DNA from: Cryoendolithus antarcticus
Taxonomy: Eukaryota > Ascomycota > Dothideomycetes > Cladosporiales > Cladosporiaceae
Length of the DNA stretch: 64,000 nucleotides
Direction of reading: 5' to 3'
NCBI GenBank assembly: GCA_002077065.1
Contig: NAJO01000023.1
Coordinates: 716,985 to 780,984 of the forward strand
The translations under genes and the position numbers were made by a program. Positions 33,417 to 42,907 of this stretch are shown one piece after another; the stretch's first letter is position 1, and the number at the start of each line of letters is the position of its first letter. Under the pieces are notes generated by a model. That model worked only from the letters and a program-made list of their open reading frames with translations. It had not been told where the DNA came from and made no database searches.

Positions 33417-36052
33417 TCAAGCTACCACGCCCATGCCGTTGGTCCCACTATGTGGATCTTCATTCCCCCACTGCAATCACAAGTCAGTAAGTCTCTTCGC
33501 AAACAAACTCTACTCACTAGACTCACCAATATGGTGTTCAACACCGAATAAGGACTATGTTCATTCTTCACCCCAGCACCCTCAGGCACAGAGTCCGGCG
33601 GCGTGTACAGAGATCCCTGCAACCCTGGCTCCAGTTGCAAACTCCCATCAACACCCAAGATCAGCCCATCGGCATTAGCACCCTCCGCAGAAACGTAGTC
33701 GTGGTAGTACTCACTCCCCGCAGCCTCGTGGATATTCAGTCTGCGCAGCGCAGCTATACCGCGTTGCAGGGGCGCGGCAATCTCCTGCAGGTCAATGTTG
33801 ACGGTGATGTCGTGGATGGCTGTGATGAAGCGAGCGAGTAGATCCCTGGCGCGTTCGTTCTTGGTGTGCTCGCCTAGGATACCGAGAAGGATGGCCGAGC
33901 CGAGACCGCGGTGAATGGCGGACCAGGAGAAGCGGGCGTATGACGTGATGTTATTGAGGCCAAGGAAAGCTTCCACGGTGTTCGAGAGATTCTCGACGCA
34001 GAGAGACCGGTAGGCTTTCGCTAGATGCGGGTCTGCTCGAGGTGAGATGGCTGAGCGAGCTAGCTCGGAAAGGTAGTAAGAGGAGTGTAGGTACAGCGCC
34101 CAGTGCTCGAGGTTTTCTCGCGGGTTGGTGCACTTTCGGCTGTCACGGAGGTAGTCTGCGGCTTCGCGCATGATCTTTGAGACGGCATCGCGCTGATGGG
34201 CGATCTGGTCGTGAATCTCAATAGATGACATTTCGTTTGTGCGAGCGCGATCGCGCACGATCTCCAGTCCGATCTTGACGAGAGGGTACATTGCAGCGTG
34301 GTATGCGCTGACAGGGCCGTAGTGCATGGGCATAGGCATGGTGTGTTTCGTTGCTGTCGTTGGCTCTGTGCTGCGGTCGTAGATGATCGAGAGGATGGAG
34401 TCCTTCCACACGATGGCCCACCAGATCCGAGACCGAGGATAGACGAGCTCTCTGGGTATACTCGGAGGACAAGGATGATGCAGTCCGAGCCCTTGTGCAA
34501 GTCGGATCGTCAGGCCATGGAGCGCCCAGGCTGTGCCAGCGTTCATGTTGTTCGTGAGGACGCTCTCGACCACGAGCAGCGTCTGTAGCGATTGCAGGTT
34601 CGCTCGTGAGAGGAAGTTGACAAAGCGCAAACACTCGAATGCGCAGCATGCTGAGCATGGTCAGTACCCACATAGACCCGTCTAGACCGCGATCACTTAC
34701 TGTAAACTTGCGATGTCAACTCCCTTTCCTTCCGCGGCATCTGACAGGTCTGCGCGCCACTAGCCAGAACAGCAAACAAAAGTCCCAGCCAGTGGAAGTC
34801 TCTACCATAGATCATCGTCTCGGAAACAGCACCTGATGATCTCCCGTGTGCCGAACGATACGCTAGGAATGCCTCCAGCTCGGCTTCGAGCTCTTCCACG
34901 GACACAACGCAAGGCAAAATCACGTGTGCCAGATCACGATAGTATCGGAAGAGCGTCAGCATCTGATCATCCGCGGGCAGCGCTTTCGCCAGCTCCTGCG
35001 CTCGCGCTAGCGAGCCATGCGGTAGACCCCAGAGGTCGACGAATGGGTACGTAGCACTCTCGTTGTCAAGTCCGAACATGGGTAGTACGGTCTTGCCGAA
35101 GCGCTCGTAGATCTCCTTCTGGTCTACAGTACCGTCTCGCATTGCGGCCAGGATAGCGGGAATACTGGCAGCACCGAAGTGCACTGTTTGCCCCTTCACA
35201 CCACGTCAGCGATGGACATTGTCAATGTCGTCTGACACGTGTCTTACTGCTTCGTTGCTGGTATGAATGCCGTGAATCTCAGTGTGTCGTCTAAACTGCT
35301 GCATCCCGTCTCCATTACCGTCCTGCAATGCTGTGGAAGCGTCTCGCGAGGCAGTACCGGACGCCGTGTGGGCCACATTACCGGCATCTAGGGCACGAGC
35401 CTGCGAATTCTGCCAGACTTCCTGCCGTAGATCTGCCAGTGACTCCTCGAGCGTTGAGAGCTTCTGGCAGATGAGATCGAACTGTGGGCGACTAAGTGTC
35501 ACATTGCCAGAGCCTGAAGCACCGGCGATGGCATCGTCGGCGCCGTAGGCTGCGCCCGCCTGCTCCTGCTGCGGTCGCTTATTAGGCGGGTGATAATTGC
35601 ACAGCTCTGGGTGCTCGCGGTCTCGACACGTCTGACATGGCCGCGAGAGATCGCACCTGATCATTGCGAGGTCAGCACAGTCGCCACCGGACCAAGTCAA
35701 ACCGATCTGAGCAAGCACGGTCTACTTACTTCACCTTCCTCTGCCTACAAGGATAGCAAGCTTTATGCTCCCGCGCTTTACGCTTCTTACGCAAAAAGTC
35801 GTCAACGTCCTCCTGAGGCGGAACGGCACCATTGGCTGGCGGACCGCCTGTCGATGGTGGAGCCGGGTCACGGGTAGGAGCACCACCCGTAATCATTGGC
35901 GCAACTTGCGCAACGCCTGGGAGCTGATGGATTCCGATCTGTTGCTGCGCCTGGTGGTGTAGCGTCGCGGGTTGAGGGTAAGTGTCCGGGTATCGGGGCG
36001 CCTTGGCATCATCGCGGTCGCCGTAAAGGGAAGGGTCCAGGGAGTAGGACAT
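33417..36052 (-). CDS. Zn2Cys6 fungal transcription factor
   Basis: Five exons (35730-36052, 35248-35656, 34701-35193, 33527-34650, 33417-33470) join in frame to give 800 residues. The binuclear zinc cluster CYPCRQRKVKC-DLSRPC-QTC-x8-C has the standard C-x2-C-x6-C-x5-C-x2-C-x8-C spacing and is itself interrupted by the first intron. A basic KKRKAREHK precedes it and a short coiled coil follows (LSTLEESLADLRQEV). The C-terminal half is the fungal-specific middle-homology region (LQSLQTLLVVESVL, AWALHGLTIRLAQGLGLH, SRIWWAIVWKDSILS). The third intron end uses an AAG acceptor, the only one that keeps frame. Targets are unknown. It lies directly downstream of frq on the same strand, but I have no evidence that they act together. 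Confidence 0.92.
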
Positions 36053-36665
36053 CGCGTGTTGTAAGAGTGAAAGACCCGAGCAGTGGTTCCGGTCCGTAAT
36101 TTCTAGATGCGATACAGCTGTCCAGAGTGTGCTTGATCGCGCTGTCGTTGTAGCTTCGTCAATAAGCCCGGCGTTTGCCACCCAGTCAAGCTCACGATCC
36201 GGCAGTAATCTCGCGCATTGGCGCTCCGCTACTGACACCAGGCGTGGAGGTCGTTGGTTAGCGGTAGCATTCTCAATCGCTCTTGCTGCAAAACGTCCAG
36301 GAGGTTGGCACTTGGGTTCGCTGCGATGAAGTGCCGTCGACGTCTGGATATGCACGGACCGTTGGAAGGATGAAGATTTCCATGAGCGACGTACCTTTAC
36401 CGTAACATGTATCGACGACAGACGGGAATGAGAACACGTAAAAGTCCTTCGAACCGTTACAGACATAGTGATACATAAAGACGGACAATATCCAAATTTT
36501 AATCTCCTCGTCTGCAGAGTCTCGGTTTGTATTGCGAGCCGTCTGTACACCAACCCGAGCAGGTACGAAGTGAACCACAATCAAGAGACAGACTCTTCCA
36601 GCGAGTGTATTGTCGACCGACCCGACTAATCGCCCATGACCGTCCATCATCATTTCTCCTCATCC
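36053..36665. other. Intergenic region between frq stop and Zn2Cys6 gene start
   Basis: These 613 bp hold the frq 3' end and the transcription-factor promoter. An open frame continues upstream of the factor's ATG but brings no conserved sequence. I see no other gene. Confidence 0.4.
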
Positions 36666-39566
36666 CTAGAACCCACTCGACATGCCCCTCGCCGCCTTCC
36701 GATACCCCACGCCCCCCCCCTCACTCCCCGGACTATTAAACCCACTCCCGCCCCTCCCTCCAGCCGTAGCAGCCGAGCTCCCAGCCGGGATCTCCTCAGC
36801 CAGTCTCTCAGCCATGTGACTATCGAACTCCCTTTCCCTCGCCATAACGCCCTCGGGGTCCATAGCCCGAGCCGCTGCTAGTAGATCCAGGGAGCCATCG
36901 GACTCGTTGTCAGAGTCCTCGGATAAGGATTCCGAGGCTTCGAAATCGGAGGGATGGTCTGTCAGGCCGAGAGGTTGCGGGGCCGTGGAGACGTGAGGGG
37001 CGCCGGGCTGGGCGACGGAGGAGGAGGAGTAGTTCGAGGCTATGTCGTCTTCGTCGGAAGAGTTTGATTGCAGGTAGCAGAGCGCTGGGGGTAGGGCAGA
37101 GGGCATGCGATCGACGCGTTTGACGCCGAGGATCTGCGTTGCAATGCTTCTTTGCGCAGCGCGGTCGCGTTTCCGAGCTTGTAGGATCTTACCCAGTCGG
37201 GAGGGTACGGGCCTGCATGACTGTCGTGGTGTGCTGTGGGTCTGGCGTGTCTGTACGGTGACGGCGAAGTGATCGGCTGGGTAGACGCCACCGATCCCGG
37301 AGGCTTCGAGGGTCGGAGAGATCGCGGCAGAGGGTGCTGCCATGGTTGGCGTCGGTAATGAGGTGAAGTCTAGCTCCACTTCGCTCGAAGGCGACTTCTC
37401 ATCCAGGTTCATGGAGTCTGATGAGACATTTACCTCGCTGAGGGGTCCTCTCGACTCGAGCATCTTAGTGCCAGGCGCAGCATGCGGCTTGCCGATGGGT
37501 TGCACGTCGGCCAACTTGTACATGGGGACGCTGGTCATGTCAGGCGGTCCGCTGTCGCCACTCAAGTCCGTCAGAAAGCGAGCGTTGTTGTAGAAAATGA
37601 TGGGACCGTCTTCGCGCTTCTCCTTCTTCTTGCTGTTTGTAGTGCTAGTGCGCACATTGGACCCCGTCATGCCCGACGAATCGCCAGCTATGAGCTGCTG
37701 GAAGCCCATCGACATGTTCTCGTCCTCGCCTTCGGTAGAAGAAGCCTCGCTCTCATCGCTATCATCGCGGTGGTAGAACAATGGTGTGTAAAGCAGCTTA
37801 CTGCTGTCTGCTCGGCTCCCCCACTGAGACGCAGTACCACGTTGGTACGAGCTAGCCCTGCCATCATCAGGAGCCGCGAGCTTAACGCGCTTCCTAGGCG
37901 GAGCACCAGTCTCGTCCTCGGCAGATGAGTTATGTGGGTATGCGACACTCCCGAGACTACTTGGTGCACTCTTCTTTCCACGCCCCTTCCAGCGCACTTT
38001 GCGTCCGTCATTCGACACTTCCAGCCGGTCGCTCAGATCTGCCAGAGACTTTCGCACGAAGTCGGCCGTCACGTTCAGCGTGTGTAGCTGTGCCATATTG
38101 ATAAGTACGTTGAGGTAGATCCAGCCGTGTCCTTCCTGTGGCGATCGACTCGAGTCCAAGTCCAGTGGAGAGAAGCCGAGATGTCGAATGTATCGCAAGT
38201 TTTCTGCTGGGACTTGTGCCCGGTCGGGATCCAAATCCAGAGGCCTAGTAGGCCTTTGTGAGTGATCCGGCGAGCCGCTGCTGAAGTCCTGTTCGCTGAT
38301 CTGTTCCTTGCGCAGTTGCTCAGCCTGCACACTTTCCTCGAGCTTTGTCGGATTATTCGTTGTCGAATCCATCGGATCTTCAGTCTCCTTCTCCATGATG
38401 GGTGCTTCTCGAACGCCCTCGTTCCTCGCAGCACGTCCCTGCTCCTTCATCGCTGACCGATCTGCGTGCGCGGCGGATTGCGAGACATCCTGTTGCTGCA
38501 ATGCCTGGTGATGAGGTCCCGCAGCTGCGCCTTTGCCAGCGAAGATCTGCTCCAGTCGACTGACCACCACTTTCTGCTTCGTATGCTCGCTCATTACTGT
38601 CGGGTTCTGCTGCGGCATGAGTCCTTCTGGAATGCGATGCAAGTACGATTGAATATTCTGATGCCGTGACTTCGCAGTAGGTGCAAAGCGACTGTGCTTA
38701 CTGTCGCTCGCAGAGGGTGCTAGGGATCCTTGCCCGGACGCCGACATCGATGCATAGGCGGAGTCGGAAGGGAATTGCGACGTAAGCGATGATGAAGTCT
38801 TGTGGGTGTTGAGCGCGGGTGCAAGTCCGTCGTAACCACTGATCGGGAATGCGGTGCCGGTCGGGGTGTGCATGTTCGAGGCGAAGTTCCTAAGCATCTC
38901 CTCCAGCTCCCTCTTCTTGTCGACAGGTAGCCCATGCACGCGAATCTCAAAGAGCTTCTCGTCCTTCAAGTGAGAGTCATGTAGCTTCCCGTACTTCTTC
39001 AATCTTCTCTTCAATTTCTGATTCTCCACAGTCAGATCATCAATAACACTCCTGTACTCCTCGTTGCTGTTCCCATCAGTACCCAGCTCCATCAATCCTG
39101 GCCGGTGCGGCAGCATGTGGCTACCATTGTTCTGCCACATCTGCGCGAAATGTTGCTGCTGCTCTGCATCTGGTGGCGACTGAGATGACGAGGAATTGCG
39201 CATGAAGAATGGCGGGTCGCTGTCGGCATATGGCGAGGCTGCAGCGTCCCGATGGACCTGGTTGTTCGACCTGTCGAACCAGCCCTCCGCATTGCTGCTT
39301 TCACCGGAGCTGGTCATGCCCTGCAAGAATGCGAATCGCGAGGGCGTATCGCTCAGTGTGGCTTTGTTCGAGACCAACGAGGCGTCCTCATTTGATGTGT
39401 TGCTGTTCTTTGCGGAACGGTGACTCTTGTCGTCCTCCGAATTGTGCACCAGGGAGACCGAAAGGTGGGATGGCTGGCGGCGGGGATTGCCAGGCTTGGG
39501 TCCTAGATGGGTTGCGCGTTGTACCGGGGCCCTCACCCTCCCCGGCTGTCTATTGACTGAAGCCAT
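36666..39566 (-). CDS. frq: Circadian clock protein FREQUENCY
   Basis: One uninterrupted frame of 966 residues starts at the ATG at 39566. Recognisable FRQ landmarks in order are a coiled coil (about 170-200, IDDLTVENQKLKRRLKKYGKL), HGLPVDKKRELEEMLRNFASNMHTPTG, the HRIPEGLMPQ / VVVSRLEQIFAGK block that recruits casein kinase 1, RPTRPLDLDPDRAQVPAENLRYIRHLGFSP, GWIYLNVLINMAQLHTLNVTADFVRKSL and DGRKVRWKGRG. A nuclear localisation signal (PPRKRVKL) and the FRH-interaction-like PIIFYNNARFLTDLSGD follow. FRQ, with FRH and CK1, inhibits its own activator, the White Collar complex, and sets the daily period. Ser/Pro- and acid-rich stretches are likely phosphorylation regions. The 1.5 kb upstream region carries duplicated GATC motifs like clock and light elements. 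Confidence 0.96.
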   Translation of the reverse strand: MASVNRQPGRVRAPVQRATHLGPKPGNPRRQPSHLSVSLVHNSEDDKSHRSAKNSNTSNEDASLVSNKATLSDTPSRFAFLQGMTSSGESSNAEGWFDRSNNQVHRDAAASPYADSDPPFFMRNSSSSQSPPDAEQQQHFAQMWQNNGSHMLPHRPGLMELGTDGNSNEEYRSVIDDLTVENQKLKRRLKKYGKLHDSHLKDEKLFEIRVHGLPVDKKRELEEMLRNFASNMHTPTGTAFPISGYDGLAPALNTHKTSSSLTSQFPSDSAYASMSASGQGSLAPSASDSKHSRFAPTAKSRHQNIQSYLHRIPEGLMPQQNPTVMSEHTKQKVVVSRLEQIFAGKGAAAGPHHQALQQQDVSQSAAHADRSAMKEQGRAARNEGVREAPIMEKETEDPMDSTTNNPTKLEESVQAEQLRKEQISEQDFSSGSPDHSQRPTRPLDLDPDRAQVPAENLRYIRHLGFSPLDLDSSRSPQEGHGWIYLNVLINMAQLHTLNVTADFVRKSLADLSDRLEVSNDGRKVRWKGRGKKSAPSSLGSVAYPHNSSAEDETGAPPRKRVKLAAPDDGRASSYQRGTASQWGSRADSSKLLYTPLFYHRDDSDESEASSTEGEDENMSMGFQQLIAGDSSGMTGSNVRTSTTNSKKKEKREDGPIIFYNNARFLTDLSGDSGPPDMTSVPMYKLADVQPIGKPHAAPGTKMLESRGPLSEVNVSSDSMNLDEKSPSSEVELDFTSLPTPTMAAPSAAISPTLEASGIGGVYPADHFAVTVQTRQTHSTPRQSCRPVPSRLGKILQARKRDRAAQRSIATQILGVKRVDRMPSALPPALCYLQSNSSDEDDIASNYSSSSVAQPGAPHVSTAPQPLGLTDHPSDFEASESLSEDSDNESDGSLDLLAAARAMDPEGVMAREREFDSHMAERLAEEIPAGSSAATAGGRGGSGFNSPGSEGGGVGYRKAARGMSSGF

Positions 39567-39733
39567 GATTGGGAATAAGAATGCTTGAAGCCGATCAATC
39601 CATGTGCCTCACTACAGTGACCAGTACCCAGGAAAGACAATGGGTAGTAAGGAAATCCACCTTGCGACAGAAAGAATACAGAGCGGCAGCAGCGACTTGC
39701 GATCGTTCGCAAACCCGGCGTGAGCCCTTGGAC

Positions 39734-39803
39734 GATCGCACCACGAAGATTCAAGCAATCGAGCGATGCATCCCTAGCCGCTAGAAACAGAGATCGCACC
39801 ACG
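39734..39803. promoter_or_regulatory. Proximal pair of GATCGCACCACG repeats upstream of frq
   Basis: The 12-mer GATCGCACCACG occurs at 39734-39745 and again at 39792-39803, about 170 and 225 bp before the frq start codon. Other GATCG copies lie at 39593 and 39701. White Collar GATA-type zinc fingers bind paired GATC/CGAT elements in the Neurospora frq promoter, so this may be a proximal light-response element. The repeats are seen; the function is inferred. Confidence 0.5.
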
Positions 39804-40936
39804 CGCAGACTGGAAGGAACTCATCGAACAAACCCACCGGCCGATCCATCGATGTCTTTGAGACGGCGGAGTCAGAACCGCACAAGCAACAAGCGCATGG
39901 CAGAAAGTGGCAACGCAGCTGGATCCGCTGCGAGATCCCCGATATGAGTGGAGGACCTTGGCACAACGGCGATTGCATATCTTGCTGTGCGCCTAGATCG
40001 CGTGAAGCGCTCCGATGGTCAGCGAAAGCAGCGAGAAGTCAGGCCGTTGCGATCGAGAGTGTCTTGTGTGGATCTCTATCCGCGCGTGCCGCTCCCGCAA
40101 GTCTAGACGTAACAAGGGGCCTTGCAGTGATCGCGCAGCATCTCCGTTCACTGCCGTCTGGTGCTGCTCAGGCCAACCACATTGACTGCTTGCGGTGGGA
40201 CTCCCGACGAAGGACGTTGGCATCAATGGTCTTGACTCCGAATGCTCGCCACTCTCAGTCGATACCAGCGACAATCGCGCAGTGCACTCCGATGTTCTCC
40301 ATACCTTCGCGCGTCACATGCGCAGAATCGTCGATTCCCACCCGCGATGTTGGACCACCAAGTCAGCAAACCTCCGATCGCCTGATGCGAATCCGAGCGA
40401 TAGGTGCCTATACGGCTGCACATCGAGACATTGACGCGCAACTTTATAGGTGGTGCGCTGTTGTTATGCACGACATAGGAGGCATCGTGAGTAATATGGC
40501 GCATCGATGTCGCGTGTGGCTTGTAGGGCGGTGGAGTGGGCTCCGGATTGCGTGGTCGTGGTCAATTGGCGCTGTGCGATGCGGATGACTATCTAAGTTT
40601 ACAGTGTCATGCAACGTTCGATGGTCTTTCGATCGCAGTCCAGAGCAGGAACCGGCGAGCCTCTTCTCAAGGGGTCCCGCCGTCTCATTCAACAACAAAT
40701 GCATCGCGTTTGTGTCGGCGTGAGAAAAGCCCTACGTTAGTCGGAAGTACATGCAATTGCGCATGGCTCATCCAGCCCTACTGAGCACTCGGCTACGACC
40801 GCGAGGTCCTACTGACCCGTCATTGAGAGGTCCTACCGCTATTGGGAGGCCGCAGTAGAACGATTTCCTCGCGAACTGCGAGATATGAAGATGCATTTTT
40901 GTATGTGGGGAGAGGCGGCTTCGATGGACAATCACA

Positions 40937-40966
40937 ATCGATCAACGCCTTATCGATCAACGCCTT
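40937..40966. promoter_or_regulatory. Distal tandem 15-mer ATCGATCAACGCCTT upstream of frq
   Basis: ATCGATCAACGCCTT is repeated twice without a gap at 40937-40951 and 40952-40966, about 1.4 kb before the frq start codon and 110 bp from the next gene's stop. Each unit carries CGATC. Position and paired design recall the distal clock box (C-box) of Neurospora frq. A chance duplication cannot be excluded. Confidence 0.45.
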
Positions 40967-41075
40967 ACTGTCCTGGGTATCTTACGCCCACCAAAGTAGA
41001 TGAATGCCAGTCTCGACGTCCCATCCAGTCGAACTCTCCCACCCATCAACGTCCCTCCACAAGCTCCCCCATCCC

Positions 41076-41842
41076 TCAACGCCCCTCCACATACTCCCCC
41101 ACCGCCCTCGCCCGCTCCATCTTCTCCACCGTCCCTCCCAACCTCCCTCTCAGCTCTCCTAGCTCCTCAGTCCCCCTTTCCCACGTCCCCTTCACCTCCT
41201 CCAGCCTCTCAAACTCCCCAATCTCCAGCTTCTTCTCCCTCAAATCCTCCAGAGCCTTCGCACTCAACTCTGCGACCCGCCTCTCATCCTCTTCCCTCGC
41301 CTTTTCGAAGTTGACGCGATACCTTTCCGCCGTCTCACCCGGCGCATTTCGCCGCAAATTCGCGAGCGCGAGGGTATGAGATTCGATCTGCGCGGAAAGC
41401 GCTTGCACGCGCTGCGCGAGTTTGTTGTCAAAGGCTTCGATCTCTGCTTGCTTCGAGTCAGCATGACCCGTCTCAACCACAACTCATAACATGACGCACC
41501 TCCCCCTTGCTCTCCTCCTTTGAGCACACCCTCACACTCCCCCAAGCTCATCCCATTAATCCTCACATTCCCTCCCGCGCCTTCCCACACGCGCCCGAGG
41601 TACTCATCTACCAGTACCTCTACCCTCCTCCTTAGCGGGTCTTCGCCCGTCGAAGCTTCTGGAAAAGCATTCGTAGGGGGGAGATGTGTGTCTATCTTAC
41701 TCCGCGCTGTTGCGGACAGCTTTGTTTGGAGGTAGGCCAGGTCGGCGGGCGATTGGAGGTCGATTTGGCGGTGGTGGGTGGAAGTTGCGCGGTCGTGCGG
41801 TGAGAGGGGCGCAGAGGTGAATATGTTTGGAATCGCCATCAT
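41076..41842 (-). CDS. MIS14: Kinetochore protein Mis14/Nsl1-like (MIND/Mis12 complex)
   Basis: Exons 41500-41842 and 41076-41443 join across a 56 nt intron in phase 1 (GG|E), giving 236 residues. The N-terminal half carries the Mis14 signature: HHRQIDLQSPADLAYLQTKLS, RSKIDTHLPPTNAF, EDPLRRRVEVLVDEYLGRVW and NVRINGMSLGE. The C-terminal half is a long coiled coil (EAFDNKLAQRVQALSAQIESHTLALANLRR ... EERVAEL-like heptads). Mis14/Nsl1 is one of four subunits of the MIND complex that joins the inner kinetochore (CENP-C/Mif2) to the Ndc80 microtubule-binding complex. Two adjacent ATGs (41842 and 41839) could each start translation. The family is fast-evolving, so this rests mainly on the N-terminal motifs. 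Confidence 0.75.
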
Positions 41843-42568
41843 CAATCAGATCTATCGGGGGACTGTCGTGGATTTTGGAGCCTGCGATTAGTTAGAAATG
41901 CGCGTTCTGGTCCTTGATGGCTTTCGCGTAAACAGAGGCGGATGATCGGCGTTAGGGTTCGGGTGATCGACGCAGGTCCCCGCTTTCGTCATGAGGCTCT
42001 TGCTTCGAGGTTGCGCTTGGAGGCTGAGCTCGATCCACCCATCCGTCTTCACGTGGAGAGGAATAATAGTGAGGATGGAGAGCCAGCCATTCCTCGGCTC
42101 CACACATTAATTGCATTTTAAAACAAGCAAGTATGACGCTGAGATGCGAGACTTCATTCATACATGTAATCGTCAATACCCGACCGATCAGAACTCCCCA
42201 ATGCTCCTGCCATGTCCCGATTATATTAGTGAAGTTCGCAGATATCGCCAGGCGCAAGGCCCAATTCATGTGTGACCTCGAGTCACTCCGGTTATTGTGG
42301 CAGTATACTCGCAGCCTCCTCGTCAGTCAACAGTATCTCATGGACGGGATCCGCGCGCCGCTCCCAATCCTCGGATTGTCGATGTATATACGATGGGAGG
42401 AACAGCTCTGTGACGGAGTCAGCTCAAGTGTCTACACAAGAGTCGAGATAAAGGCGTACCTTGGTTCCAATCAAACCCCTGCGAGGACTTGATGCAAGTG
42501 ACCTGCACAAGCCAGTCCATTAGCTACCAATGCCCATGTGTAATTGTCATGTCCTTCTCCGTCTGAGA
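41843..42568. other. Intergenic region upstream of MIS14
   Basis: The 726 bp contains no frame with recognisable similarity. It includes the MIS14 promoter. A 119-codon plus-strand frame at 42133-42492 has no ATG-anchored conserved sequence and looks random. Confidence 0.35.
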
Positions 42569-42907
42569 CTACCTCGCGTATATCCAAAATCTTCGAGGAA
42601 GGCTGTGTGTACGTACCAACCTCCTCATCCCCTCCCCTCCCCTCGCCAAGTCAACCACAGTGTACTCCGCTCCACTAAGCGACGTTCCCATAAGACTCGG
42701 CCGTCGAGGATGAATCCGCTCCTTCGACCTCGTGCTGGCAGATGCTATCGGTGCCTTGGAGAGATTATCGGGCGAGCTGGGCGAGCCGTTCAAGGAAGGC
42801 AGGGAGGTCGAGCTAGCGTAGCTTGAGGTTGAGGGGCTCAGGCTTGAGGCGGGCGAGTGTGTAGAAGGAGACAGGGTGGACGGTGAGATGGATATGGGTG
42901 AGGACAT
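42569..42907 (-). CDS. Possible Ser/Pro-rich hypothetical protein, incomplete model
   Basis: From an ATG at 42907 a frame of 112 codons encodes a serine- and proline-rich low-complexity stretch (SPISISPSTLSPSTHSPASS) followed by a more regular part (RIHPRRPSLMGTSLSG, YTVVDLARGGEGMRRLVRTHSLPRRF). An overlapping frame just upstream (to about 43025) encodes a similarly biased segment (LETPLPAATRSKRRAQSYPHTP), so a spliced or frame-shifted larger gene is possible. I do not recognise a family, and low-complexity frames can be spurious. Confidence 0.3.
   Translation of the reverse strand: MSSPISISPSTLSPSTHSPASSLSPSTSSYASSTSLPSLNGSPSSPDNLSKAPIASASTRSKERIHPRRPSLMGTSLSGAEYTVVDLARGGEGMRRLVRTHSLPRRFWIYAR

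Noticed and set aside
36666..39566. Antisense frq transcript (qrf) as in Neurospora
   Set aside because: Plus-strand frames here are shadows of FRQ; a non-coding antisense RNA cannot be seen from sequence alone.
41000..41314. Proline/serine-rich plus-strand frame
   Set aside because: It lies antisense to the Mis14 coiled-coil exon and mirrors its Glu/Leu-rich codons.
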